This document shows, piece after piece, positions 37,522 through 45,827 of a DNA stretch of 64,000 bases; the first letter of the stretch is position 1, and each line of letters begins with the position of its first letter. Source of the stretch: Streptomyces shenzhenensis (GTDB lineage: Bacteria > Actinomycetota > Actinomycetes > Streptomycetales > Streptomycetaceae); the NCBI RefSeq assembly GCF_021462265.1, contig NZ_JAJONF010000006.1, positions 307,896 through 371,895 on the forward strand. The letters run 5' to 3'. Below the pieces are notes generated by a model. It worked only from the letters and a program-made list of their open reading frames with translations. It was not told where the DNA came from and made no database searches. A program made the position numbers and the translations under genes.

Positions 37522-39934
37522 CGGCGTCCACCTCGTCCCCGGTGAGCTCCACGTCGTACACCAGCGGCCCCCCGGCCACCGTCACGTGCCGGGCCCGCGA
37601 GCCGAACGACGCCGAGGTCACCGCCAGCAGGTAGGTGCCGGGCGCCGGGACGGAGAGGATGTAGGAGCCGTCCGCCAGGGAGGTCACCCGGTCCAGTTGG
37701 CGGCCGCCCTTGGACATGAGGGTCACGGACGCGTCCTCCACGGGGTCGCCGTCGGCCGTCCGGACGAAGCCGTGGATCGCCGTGGCCGGACCGCCGGGAG
37801 CGGTCGGGTGCGGAGCCGGGTCCTCCTCCCCCGGCTCCACCGCGAGGTGCGGGAGCCGCTTGTCGAGCCAGGCCGGCAGCCACCAGTTGGACCTGCCCAG
37901 CAGGTGCATCGCCGCCGGGACCAGGGCCGTACGGAGGATGAAGGCGTCCAGGGCGACCGCCGCCGCCAGGCCCACGCCCGCCATCGCCGCGCCCGAGTCG
38001 CCGCTGAGGACGAAAGCCAGGAAGACGCAGACCATGATCAGGGCCGCGCTGTTGATGACGCGGCTGGTCTCCGCGAGGCCGACCCGGACCGCCCGCGCGT
38101 TGTCCTTGGTGTGCACCCACTCCTCGTGCATGCGGCTCACCAGGAAGACCTGGTAGTCCATGGAGAGGCCGAAGAGCAGGGAGAGCATGATGACCGGGAG
38201 GAACGCGTTGATCGGGCCCTCCTTGCCGAGGCCCAGCAGGTCCAGGCCCCAGCCCCACTGGAAGACCGCCACGAGGACACCGAAGGAGGCGGCCGCCGCG
38301 ATCAGGTTCATCAGGGCGGCCGTCAGCGGGACGACCAGGGAGCGGAAGGCGACCAGGAGCAGCAGGAAGCCCAGGGTGATGATCGTCCCGATGAAGAGGG
38401 GCAGGCGGTCGCCGGTGACGGAGGCGAAGTCCTTGGAGACCGCCGTCACGCCGCCCACGTGGGCCTCCGCACCGGCCTTCGGGATGACCCGGTCACGGAT
38501 CGTGTCGATGAGGTCGTCCGTCGCCTTGGACTGGGGGGAGGTGGTCGGCACCACCTGGATGACCGTGACACCCCGGGACGGGGGCAGCTCCGCCACCTGG
38601 GCGATGCCCCGGGTCGACTGCAGGCCCTGGACCAGCTTCGCCGTGTCGCCGCCCGCGCTCACCACCTGGAGGGGGCCGTTGAAGCCGGGGCCGAAGCCCT
38701 CGGCGAGCAGGTCGTAGGCCTTCCTGGTGGTCGTGGAGGCGTCGTCGTTGCCCTGGTCGGTGGCGCCGAGGCGCAGGGAGAGGACGGGGATGGCCAGGAC
38801 CGCCATGACCACCACGGCCAGCAGCGCGATGCGGCGGGGGCGCTTCTCGACGTTCGCCGACCAGCGGGCCGCGAGACCGCTCGCCTTCTCCGGCTCGGGG
38901 CCCTCGGCGGCCAGCCGGCGGCGCTGGCGGCGGCTGAGGACGCGCGGGCCGAGGAAGCCGAGCAGGGCGGGGAGCAGGGTGGTGGCCGCCAGGACGCTGA
39001 GGACGACCGTGAGAGAGGTGCCGATGACCACGCCGTCCAGGAAACGCAGCCTCGTGACCAGCATGCCGGCCAGCGCGATGCAGACCGTGCCGCCCGCGAA
39101 CAGCACCGCGCGGCCCGAGGTGTTGAGGGCGGTGACCGCCGACTCCTCGGGGTCCAGGCCGCGCAGGATGCCGCGCCGGTGCCGGGTGACGATGAACAGG
39201 GCGTAGTCGATGCCGACGCCGAGGCCGATCAGGGAGGCGAGCAGCGGCGCGATGTCGGGGATGTCGGTGGTGTGGCTGAGCAGCTGGGTGGAGAACAGGC
39301 CCATGCCGACGCCGAAGACCGCGATCGCGATGGGCAGGGTCATCGCGAAGAACGAGCCGAAGGCGAGGAACAGCACGAGGGCCGCCGCGACGATGCCGAC
39401 CATCTCGGACAGGCCCTGCGGCGGCTCCTGGACACGCTGGATGGCCTGGCCGCCCACCTCGACCTGAAGGCCGGGGCGTTCGGCGGCCCGCGCGGTGTCG
39501 AGGACCTTCTGCACCTGCTCCTTGGGGATTTCGTTCGCGCGCTTGGTGAAGGTGAGCTGGGCGTAGGCGATCGTGCCGTCCTTGCTGATCTGCGCCGCTC
39601 CCCGGGCGCCCGCGTAGGGGCTGGTGACCGCGCCCACACCGGGCAGCTTCGCGATCTCGTCCAGGGCCGGCCCGATCCGGTCCTGGACCGCCTTGTCCCT
39701 GACCGAACCGCTGTCGGCCTTCCACACCACCGTGTCCGTGTCACCGGAGGTGGTCGGGAAGGCCTTCTCCATCAGGTCGTACGCCGTCTTGGAGTCCGTG
39801 TCGGGGAGGGAGAACACGTTCGCGTAGTTCGTGCCCGCCGCCGAGGCCGAGAAGCCCACGCCGACGAGTGCCCCCACCCACAGCAACAGGACCACCAGCC
39901 GGTGCCGATAGCACCACCGTGCCAATGCCGTCAC
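37514..39934 (-). CDS. MMPL family RND transporter with C-terminal carboxypeptidase-regulatory-like domain
   Basis: 806 aa. Two halves each have a hydrophobic helix, a large outer loop and five more helices: start RHRLVVLLLWVGALVGVGFS, core LLASLIGLGVGIDYALFIVT and later MLSLLFGLSMDYQVFLVSRM, with the proton-relay Asp/Tyr pairs GIDYA and SMDYQ. Such exporters move lipids, glycolipids or drugs with proton flow. Unusually, the last ~85 residues form a carboxypeptidase-regulatory-like beta domain (IHGFVRTADGDPVEDASVTL; GSYILSVPAPGTYLLAV). GTG 39934 is chosen because AAGGAG lies 9 bases upstream; a TTG at 39940 is only 3 bases from it. Confidence 0.92.
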   Translation of the reverse strand: MTALARWCYRHRLVVLLLWVGALVGVGFSASAAGTNYANVFSLPDTDSKTAYDLMEKAFPTTSGDTDTVVWKADSGSVRDKAVQDRIGPALDEIAKLPGVGAVTSPYAGARGAAQISKDGTIAYAQLTFTKRANEIPKEQVQKVLDTARAAERPGLQVEVGGQAIQRVQEPPQGLSEMVGIVAAALVLFLAFGSFFAMTLPIAIAVFGVGMGLFSTQLLSHTTDIPDIAPLLASLIGLGVGIDYALFIVTRHRRGILRGLDPEESAVTALNTSGRAVLFAGGTVCIALAGMLVTRLRFLDGVVIGTSLTVVLSVLAATTLLPALLGFLGPRVLSRRQRRRLAAEGPEPEKASGLAARWSANVEKRPRRIALLAVVVMAVLAIPVLSLRLGATDQGNDDASTTTRKAYDLLAEGFGPGFNGPLQVVSAGGDTAKLVQGLQSTRGIAQVAELPPSRGVTVIQVVPTTSPQSKATDDLIDTIRDRVIPKAGAEAHVGGVTAVSKDFASVTGDRLPLFIGTIITLGFLLLLVAFRSLVVPLTAALMNLIAAAASFGVLVAVFQWGWGLDLLGLGKEGPINAFLPVIMLSLLFGLSMDYQVFLVSRMHEEWVHTKDNARAVRVGLAETSRVINSAALIMVCVFLAFVLSGDSGAAMAGVGLAAAVALDAFILRTALVPAAMHLLGRSNWWLPAWLDKRLPHLAVEPGEEDPAPHPTAPGGPATAIHGFVRTADGDPVEDASVTLMSKGGRQLDRVTSLADGSYILSVPAPGTYLLAVTSASFGSRARHVTVAGGPLVYDVELTGDEVDAVS

Positions 39935-40102
39935 GCTCAACAGCTCCTTGCTCGTAGATCACTTCGGTCGGTTGGTCCCCCCAGGTCCTGGGTAACAGCA
40001 TCGGCAGCGGGCCGCGTGCCGGGACACCGGGCGCGCATGACTCTCAAGGAACTCCAAAGCTGCGCGCCCCCGGCTGTCGGTGGCGGCACCGATACTGGGG
40101 GC

Positions 40103-40792
40103 ATGACGGCTCCAGGCAGCACCGTGCTGATCGTGGAGGACGAGCCCAGCATCGCGGACGTCCTCGCCATCGCCCTGCGCTACCACCGGTTCGAGGTGAT
40201 GACGGCCGGTACGGTCCGGGACGCCCTCGCGCTGGCCGAGCGCACCCGGCCGGACGCGGCCCTGCTCGACGTGATGCTGCCGGACGGCGACGGCCGCGCC
40301 CTCGGCCGCGAGCTGCGTGCCCGCCGCCCGGACCTGGCCCTGGTGTTCCTCACCGCGCGGGACGCCCCGGCGGAGATAGTCGGGGCGCTCGGCTACGGCG
40401 ACGACTACATCACCAAGCCGTTCAACATCGACGAGGTCGTCGCCCGGATCGGCGCCGTGCTGCGCCGCACCCGCCCGGCGGACGTCATCCAGCAGCGTCC
40501 GCCGCTGCGCTACGGCGACCTGGAGCTGGACGAGACGACGTACTCGGTGCACCGCGCCGGCCGCACGGTCGAGCTGACCCCGACCGAGTACGCGCTGCTG
40601 CGCTTCCTGGTGCGCAACGGCGGCCGGATCGTGCCGAAGGAACAACTGCTCAGGCACGTCTGGCAGTACGAGCACATACCGTCCGAGTCGACCGTCGTGG
40701 AGACCTACATCAGCTACCTGCGGCGCAAGCTCGACGCCCTGGGAGCGCCGGTGATCACCACCCGGCGGGGCGTCGGATACGGCCTGACATGA
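40103..40792 (+). CDS. OmpR/PhoB-type response regulator
   Basis: 229 aa. The receiver domain (1-120) has acidic pocket VEDEPS, phosphoacceptor Asp56 in LLDVMLPDGDG, Thr/Ser at FLTARD and Lys105 in YITKPF. The C-terminal winged helix (~130-229) shows VELTPTEYALLRFLVRNGGR and STVVETYISYLRRKLD. It would act with the histidine kinase overlapping it by four bases (ATGA) in the same transcript. Its target genes cannot be named; the divergent MMPL gene is the nearest candidate, an inference from position. Confidence 0.95.
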   Translation: MTAPGSTVLIVEDEPSIADVLAIALRYHRFEVMTAGTVRDALALAERTRPDAALLDVMLPDGDGRALGRELRARRPDLALVFLTARDAPAEIVGALGYGDDYITKPFNIDEVVARIGAVLRRTRPADVIQQRPPLRYGDLELDETTYSVHRAGRTVELTPTEYALLRFLVRNGGRIVPKEQLLRHVWQYEHIPSESTVVETYISYLRRKLDALGAPVITTRRGVGYGLT

Positions 40793-42222
40793 GCCTCGGC
40801 AAGCGCCGCCACCGGCACGGCCTGCGCTCACTGCGCGGCAAACTCACCCTGGCCAACGCCGGGCTGCTGGCCGTCGGCATCGTGGTGGCGACCACCGTGA
40901 GCATCATGGGCATGCGGCTGTACCTCCTCGACCAGGTGGACTCCGAGCTGCTCAAGATGCGTACGTCACTGGGGAGTTCGGGGCTGACCCTGCGGCAGTT
41001 CGACTCGCTGAGCGCGCTCGGCGTGATCCGTGACCGGCTCACCCCCGCCGAGTCCGACCCGACACCGGACTCGATCTTCGCGGTCATCGACACCAAGGGC
41101 GCCGCGATCACCGCCTTCGACATGAAGCCGACCGAGGCCCAGCGCTCCCTCGCCGCCGCCGTGTCCGACCCGCGCGCCCTCGCCGCGGCGCCCGACCCCC
41201 GCGACATCGACGTGCACGGCGCGTCCTACCGGGTGACGGCGACCCGGCTCGCCGACGGCCCCTACATCCTGCTGGCCACCTCCACCGAGCTGCTGCACAA
41301 GGGCATAGCCAAGGCGCTCAAGCTCGACCTCGCGGTCGGCTCGTCGCTGCTCGTGCTGCTGGGCTGCCTCACCATGTACAGCGTGCGGCAACGGCTGCGG
41401 CCGCTGGAGGACATGGTGGAGACGTCGTCGGCGATCGCCGAGGGCGACCTGACCCGGCGGGTGCCCTCCAGTCAGCATCCGACGGAGGAGGTCGAGCAGC
41501 TGCGGCTGGCCCTCAACGCGATGCTGCACCAGGTGGAGACGGCGTACCGGACCCGTGAGCACAGCGCCGCCCAGCTGCGCCGGTTCGTCGCCGACGCCTC
41601 GCACGAACTGCGCACGCCGCTCGCCGCCATCCGCGGCTATCTCCAGCTGTACGACAAGGGGATGCTGTGCGAGCCCGGGGAACGGCGGCGGGCCTGGGAC
41701 CGGATGCAGGGCGAAGTGGACCGGATGGGCCGGCTGGTGGACGAGCTGCTGCTGCTCGCCCGGCTCGACCAGCGGCCGGAGATCCGGTTCCGCAACGTCG
41801 ACATGAGCCGGCTGGTGCGGGACGCGGCCGAGGACCTGCGGGCGCAGCAGCCGGGGCGGCCGGTGACCGTGGCGGCCGACGGGGCGGTGCTGGTGCGGGG
41901 CGACGAGTCGGGGTTGCGGCAGGTGCTGGGGAATCTGCTGGCCAACGTCCGTACGCATACTCCGGTGGAGGCGGCCGTGCGGTTGGGCGTGGAGCGGGCC
42001 GACGGAATGGTGCGGGTGTGGGTGGCCGACGAGGGGCCGGGGCTCGGGGAGGAGGACGCGGGGCGGATCTTCGACCGGTTCTTCCGGGTGGGGAGTGCGG
42101 AGGGGAGCGGGCTGGGGATGGCGATCGTGCAGGGGGTGGTGGAGGCGCACGGGGGTGAGGTCGGTGTGCGGACCTCACCTGGGGAGGGGCTGGCGGTGAC
42201 GGTCACGTTGCGCTGTGCCTGA
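40789..42222 (+). CDS. membrane sensor histidine kinase
   Basis: 477 aa. N-terminal helix ~20-45 (ANAGLLAVGIVVATTVSIMG), an extracellular sensor region to ~165, a second helix ~180-199, a HAMP region (RPLEDMVETSSAIAEGDLTR), the DHp domain with phospho-His272 in VADASHELRTPLAAIRGYLQ, and an ATPase domain with N, G1 and G2 boxes (LRQVLGNLLANVRTHTP; VADEGPGLG; GSGLGMAIVQGVVEAHGG). It phosphorylates the response regulator encoded just upstream in response to an unknown envelope signal. Confidence 0.95.
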   Translation: MSLGKRRHRHGLRSLRGKLTLANAGLLAVGIVVATTVSIMGMRLYLLDQVDSELLKMRTSLGSSGLTLRQFDSLSALGVIRDRLTPAESDPTPDSIFAVIDTKGAAITAFDMKPTEAQRSLAAAVSDPRALAAAPDPRDIDVHGASYRVTATRLADGPYILLATSTELLHKGIAKALKLDLAVGSSLLVLLGCLTMYSVRQRLRPLEDMVETSSAIAEGDLTRRVPSSQHPTEEVEQLRLALNAMLHQVETAYRTREHSAAQLRRFVADASHELRTPLAAIRGYLQLYDKGMLCEPGERRRAWDRMQGEVDRMGRLVDELLLLARLDQRPEIRFRNVDMSRLVRDAAEDLRAQQPGRPVTVAADGAVLVRGDESGLRQVLGNLLANVRTHTPVEAAVRLGVERADGMVRVWVADEGPGLGEEDAGRIFDRFFRVGSAEGSGLGMAIVQGVVEAHGGEVGVRTSPGEGLAVTVTLRCA

Positions 42223-42314
42223 GTTCCGGGTGCGGGCCCGGCCCGTCTCGCCGCATGTCTGCTCCCCACCCGGCGCCCGCCCGCGTCATGGGGTGGTCGC
42301 CGGGTGCCCGCCGG

Positions 42315-43868
42315 TCAGATCCAGTTCAGGCTCCACAGGCGGAAGACGCCCGTGCTGTCCGTGAGGTACTGGGCGCCGCCCACGTCCTCGCTGCTGAGGA
42401 CGTAGTCCGTGCGCTGCCACAGCGGGATCAGCGGGACGTCCTCCGCCACGTCCGCCTGAACGGTGCGGAAGGACTGCTCGGCCCGGCTGCGGTCGGCGTA
42501 CTGCTGGCTGTCCTGGAGAAGCCTGTCGACGGCCTTGTTGCTGTAGCCGGTGCTCATCACGGAGTCGCTGCCGACCAGGGAGGCGCCGAAGGTGTCCGGG
42601 TCGGGATAGTCGGCGACCCAGCCGACCGCCCAGGCGTCCATCTTTCCCCGGGCCCAGGACTTCTGGAAGTCGGTCCACTCGTACCCCTTGACGTCGACCT
42701 TGAACAGGCCGCCCGCCTCCAGCTGCTTCTTCAGCGCGGCGGCCTCCTCGGCTCCCGCGCCGTGGCCGATGCCGTAGCCGAAGGTGAACTCGACGGGGGT
42801 GCTGACACCGGCCTGTTCCAGGAGTGCCTTCGCCTTGGCGACGCTCTGGGTCGGGTAGGTGTCGAAGAAGGACGTGGTGTGGCCGGTGAGGCCGCTCGGG
42901 ATCAGCGAGTAGAGCGGCTGCACCGTGCCGTCGTACACGGACGCGGCCAGGTTCTCGCGGTTGACCAGCCAGGCCAGGGCCCGGCGGACCAGCACGTCGT
43001 GCAGGGGCGAGTTCTTACGGGTGTTCAGGTACAGGTTGCGGGTCTCGGAGCTGTCCGACTCCAGGACGCGCTGGTCGGGGTCGCTCGGCGACAGCTTCGA
43101 CACCATGCCGGGCGGCAGCGTCCGGGTCGCCACGTCGACCTGCTTGGCCTTGTACGCACTGGCGAGCTTGGCCGAGTCGGCGTAGTAACGCAGCTCGACG
43201 GGGCGGCCGGTGCCGCTCAGCTCGCCCTCGTAGTGGCTGTTGGGCGCCAGCGTCGCCTGCTTGTCCTTCGTGTACGACGTCAGGGTGTACGGGCCGGTGC
43301 CGTCCACCGAGTCGCCGCTGCGCAGGCCGTCCGCCGGGTACTTGTCCCGGTCGACGATCGCGCCGGCACCGGTGGCCAGCTTGAACGGGAACGTCGCGTC
43401 CGGGGACGAGAGGTGGAAGGTGACGGTCCTGCCGGAGACGGTCACCGAGCCGAGGGTCGAGAGCAGGGGGGCCGGGCCGACATCGGAGTTGATCTTCTTG
43501 ACCCGGTCGAAGGAGTACTTCACGTCTTCGGCGGTCATCGCCCGGCCGCTCGGGAAGGTGATCCCGTCGCGCACCACGCAGCGGTACGTCCGCAGTCCGG
43601 AGTCCGTGAAGTGACAGCTCTTCGCCGCGTCCGGGATCGGCTGGGCACCGCCGGGCGCGAAGGTGAGCAGTGTCTGGAAGACGTTGTTGAACAACGCCCA
43701 GGACCCGGCGTCGTAGGCGCCGGCCGGATCGAGCGAGGTGACGGCGTCGGTCGTGCCGACGGTGATCGTCTTGTTCTTGTTCTGCGACGGCAGCAGCTGC
43801 CAGCCACCGATCCCCACGACCGCCAGAACGACGAGTGTCGCGAGAATCCGCATGCGAACAGATCGCAT
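42315..43868 (-). CDS. ABC transporter substrate-binding protein, family 5 (peptide/nickel type)
   Basis: 517 aa. After an N-terminal hydrophobic anchor (ILATLVVLAVVGIGGWQLL) it follows the SBP_bac_5 pattern: TITVGTTDAVTSLDPAGAYD, DGITFPSGRAMTAEDVKYSF and KMDAWAVGWVADYPDPDTFG. It would bind an oligopeptide or similar ligand outside the membrane. No Cys follows the hydrophobic run, so it is not a lipoprotein but is membrane-anchored or secreted. No permease or ATPase genes adjoin it, which makes it an orphan. ATG 43868 has GGAGGG about 8 bases upstream. It converges on the histidine kinase gene. Confidence 0.9.
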   Translation of the reverse strand: MRSVRMRILATLVVLAVVGIGGWQLLPSQNKNKTITVGTTDAVTSLDPAGAYDAGSWALFNNVFQTLLTFAPGGAQPIPDAAKSCHFTDSGLRTYRCVVRDGITFPSGRAMTAEDVKYSFDRVKKINSDVGPAPLLSTLGSVTVSGRTVTFHLSSPDATFPFKLATGAGAIVDRDKYPADGLRSGDSVDGTGPYTLTSYTKDKQATLAPNSHYEGELSGTGRPVELRYYADSAKLASAYKAKQVDVATRTLPPGMVSKLSPSDPDQRVLESDSSETRNLYLNTRKNSPLHDVLVRRALAWLVNRENLAASVYDGTVQPLYSLIPSGLTGHTTSFFDTYPTQSVAKAKALLEQAGVSTPVEFTFGYGIGHGAGAEEAAALKKQLEAGGLFKVDVKGYEWTDFQKSWARGKMDAWAVGWVADYPDPDTFGASLVGSDSVMSTGYSNKAVDRLLQDSQQYADRSRAEQSFRTVQADVAEDVPLIPLWQRTDYVLSSEDVGGAQYLTDSTGVFRLWSLNWI

Positions 43869-44101
43869 GGTCGGTGCCCTCCCCAGGACCAGCGCGGGTC
43901 CGTTCCGGGCCCTACCCAGGCCCTCCCCGCGCGCCACTCCCCTAAGTGACGCGGCTCACCTAACCACAGGTGTTTCATGTGGGGGAAGAGTGATCTGACT
44001 AGATGAGGAAGAACTTACCGAGGGCGTGTTTCCGCCGGATTTCACAGCTCTTGCACAGCGGGCGCGCGGGGCCGCGGGGGACTCCGGGGGGGCGTTTTCG
44101 G

Positions 44102-45409
44102 TCAGGCCTGTTTCGACGCGAGTTCGATGACCGTGATGTCGGACGGGGCGCCCACCCGGGTGGGCGGCCCCCAGGCGCCGGCGCCCCTGGAGACGTACAG
44201 CTGGGTGTCGCCGTAGCGGTCCAGGCCGGCGACGGTCGGGTTGGCCGCCGCCGCGATGAAGTTGCCCGGCCAGAGCTGGCCGCCATGGGTGTGGCCGGAG
44301 AGCTGGAGGTCGACGTGGTGCCGGACCGCCTCGTGGACCTGGACGGGCTGATGGGCGAGGAGCACGCAGGCGCGGGCCGGGTCCCGGCCGGCCAGGGCAC
44401 GGTCGAAGTCCGGTCCCTGGCCGGTGCTTTCACCGGCGAGGTCGTTCACTCCGGCGAGGTCGAAGTACGCCAGTTCGCTACGGGCGTTCTCCAGGGGGCG
44501 CAGGCCCAGGGTGCGGACCTCTTCGACCCACTGCCGGGCACCGGAGAAGTACTCGTGGTTTCCGGTGACGAAGTAGCTGCCGTGGCGGGCGGACAACTGG
44601 GCCAGGGGGGCGGCGGCGGGGCCGAGGTCCTTCACGCTGCCGTCGACGAGGTCGCCGACGACCGCGATCAGGTCGGGCTGGGTGGCGTTGATCGTGTCGA
44701 CGACCCGCTGCGCGAAGCCGCGGCCGAGAATGGGGCCGAGGTGGATGTCGCTCACCACGGCGATGCGGTAACCGTGAGCGGCGCGGGGGAGTTTGGCGAG
44801 GGGGACTGTGACGCGTTTCACGCTCGGGCCGCGGAGTACGCCGTAGGTGCCGAGGCCGACGGTGGTGACGGCGGCGGTGGCGGCCGCGCCGCCGACGACC
44901 CGGGAGACGAACAGGCGGCGGGTGGGGGCGGGAGCAGGCGCGGGATCCTCGGTGCGGGTGAGTTGCCGGAGGGGTGCTTCCGTCAGTGGTGCCAGTCGCT
45001 CGTCGTCGTGGCCGGTCGCGCCCACGCCGGGGTAGCCGCGACTCGCATACCGCGCCGCGTCCCCTTCGGGGTGCTCCGGTTCGCGGCGCTTCCACGGTGA
45101 GTGCTCCAGGAGGCGGCCCAGCAACGGCCTTGCCACCTCGCCCGCCACCACCGCCAGCAGCAGGTACAGCGAGAGCACCATCCACAGGAAGCCGGGCCAG
45201 GCAAGCGCCCGCTGGAGGACGAACGGCGCGTGCCCCACCTCCGCGAAGAGCGCCGCGAACATCACCGCCGGGCCGACGACGAACACGGTGGTGCCGATCC
45301 GGCGGGCCTGGCCCCAGCCCGTCGTCGTGTCCCGTATCAGGCGGCGCCAGAGGTACCGGTACAGGGCCGTCACCACGGCCAGGGCGAGGAGCCCGAAGAC
45401 GATGATCAC
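44102..45409 (-). CDS. membrane metallophosphoesterase with an in-frame repeat insertion
   Basis: 435 aa. N-terminal hydrophobic segments (IIVFGLLALAVVTALYRYLW and three more up to ~95) lead through a linker and another segment (~170-190) to a calcineurin-type phosphoesterase domain with metal-ligand motifs VVSDIHLGPILG, VVGDLVDGS, VTGNHEYFSG, LLAHQPVQ and LQLSGHTHGGQLWPG. Such enzymes act on phospholipid or nucleotide-type phosphodiesters outside or at the membrane. A diverged copy of a Streptomyces intergenic repeat (45001-45075) sits in the linker and stays in frame (RYASRGYPGVGATGHDDER). GTG 45409 is the start; 33 bases separate it from the small membrane gene upstream. Confidence 0.88.
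   Translation of the reverse strand: MIIVFGLLALAVVTALYRYLWRRLIRDTTTGWGQARRIGTTVFVVGPAVMFAALFAEVGHAPFVLQRALAWPGFLWMVLSLYLLLAVVAGEVARPLLGRLLEHSPWKRREPEHPEGDAARYASRGYPGVGATGHDDERLAPLTEAPLRQLTRTEDPAPAPAPTRRLFVSRVVGGAAATAAVTTVGLGTYGVLRGPSVKRVTVPLAKLPRAAHGYRIAVVSDIHLGPILGRGFAQRVVDTINATQPDLIAVVGDLVDGSVKDLGPAAAPLAQLSARHGSYFVTGNHEYFSGARQWVEEVRTLGLRPLENARSELAYFDLAGVNDLAGESTGQGPDFDRALAGRDPARACVLLAHQPVQVHEAVRHHVDLQLSGHTHGGQLWPGNFIAAAANPTVAGLDRYGDTQLYVSRGAGAWGPPTRVGAPSDITVIELASKQA
45001..45075. repeat. dispersed repeat copy inside the metallophosphoesterase gene
   Basis: GTCGTGGCCGGTCGCGCCCA then CGC-GG-GTAGCCGC matches the core of the intergenic repeats at 9419 and 54070. It is unusual to see this element within a reading frame; it encodes part of the linker. 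Confidence 0.65.
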
Positions 45410-45442
45410 CCTGCGGTGCCTCTTCCTGTTCCGGTGCGGTCT

Positions 45443-45682
45443 CTATGACGTACGGCGCAGTGCGCGTACGCCGCGCAACCCGATGACCCCGATGGCCGTC
45501 CCCAATACGAAGGACACGACGGCCAGTGTCAGGTGGATCCAGAAGTACGCCGTGGGACGGCCGTTGTCGAAGGCGAGCCCGCTGCCGTCCTTGACGAGGT
45601 TTTTGACGAAAGTGATCCAGATGAACCAGCTCCACACCCCGAACGCGAGCAGGAACCAGGAGACCGGACGGCTGAGTTTCAC
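45443..45682 (-). CDS. small membrane protein of the SCO4848 type
   Basis: 79 aa with two hydrophobic segments: SWFLLAFGVWSWFIWITFV and YFWIHLTLAVVSFVLGTAIG, joined by a short polar loop. It is the conserved Streptomyces SCO4848-family small membrane protein, recognised from memory. Function unknown. GTG 45682 has AAAGG 8 bases upstream. It is divergent from the D,D-carboxypeptidase gene and 33 bases upstream of the metallophosphoesterase. Confidence 0.85.
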   Translation of the reverse strand: MKLSRPVSWFLLAFGVWSWFIWITFVKNLVKDGSGLAFDNGRPTAYFWIHLTLAVVSFVLGTAIGVIGLRGVRALRRTS

Positions 45683-45814
45683 AGAGACAGACCTTTCGTC
45701 ACCACGCCGGGCCCGCACAGCCGGCCGAAACGGCATGGCCCCAGTATCGCCGTTCGCTGTCCTGTTCCGATTCCGGGGTGGGGCCGGTGACGGGACTTCG
45801 GCCTCCTCGGCAGG

Positions 45815-45820
45815 TACGTT
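45815..45820 (+). promoter_or_regulatory. -10 box TACGTT, probable leaderless start of the D,D-carboxypeptidase
   Basis: TACGTT is followed by 7 bases and the GTG at 45828, with no ribosome site in between. Confidence 0.45.
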
Positions 45821-45827
45821 CTCGTCC

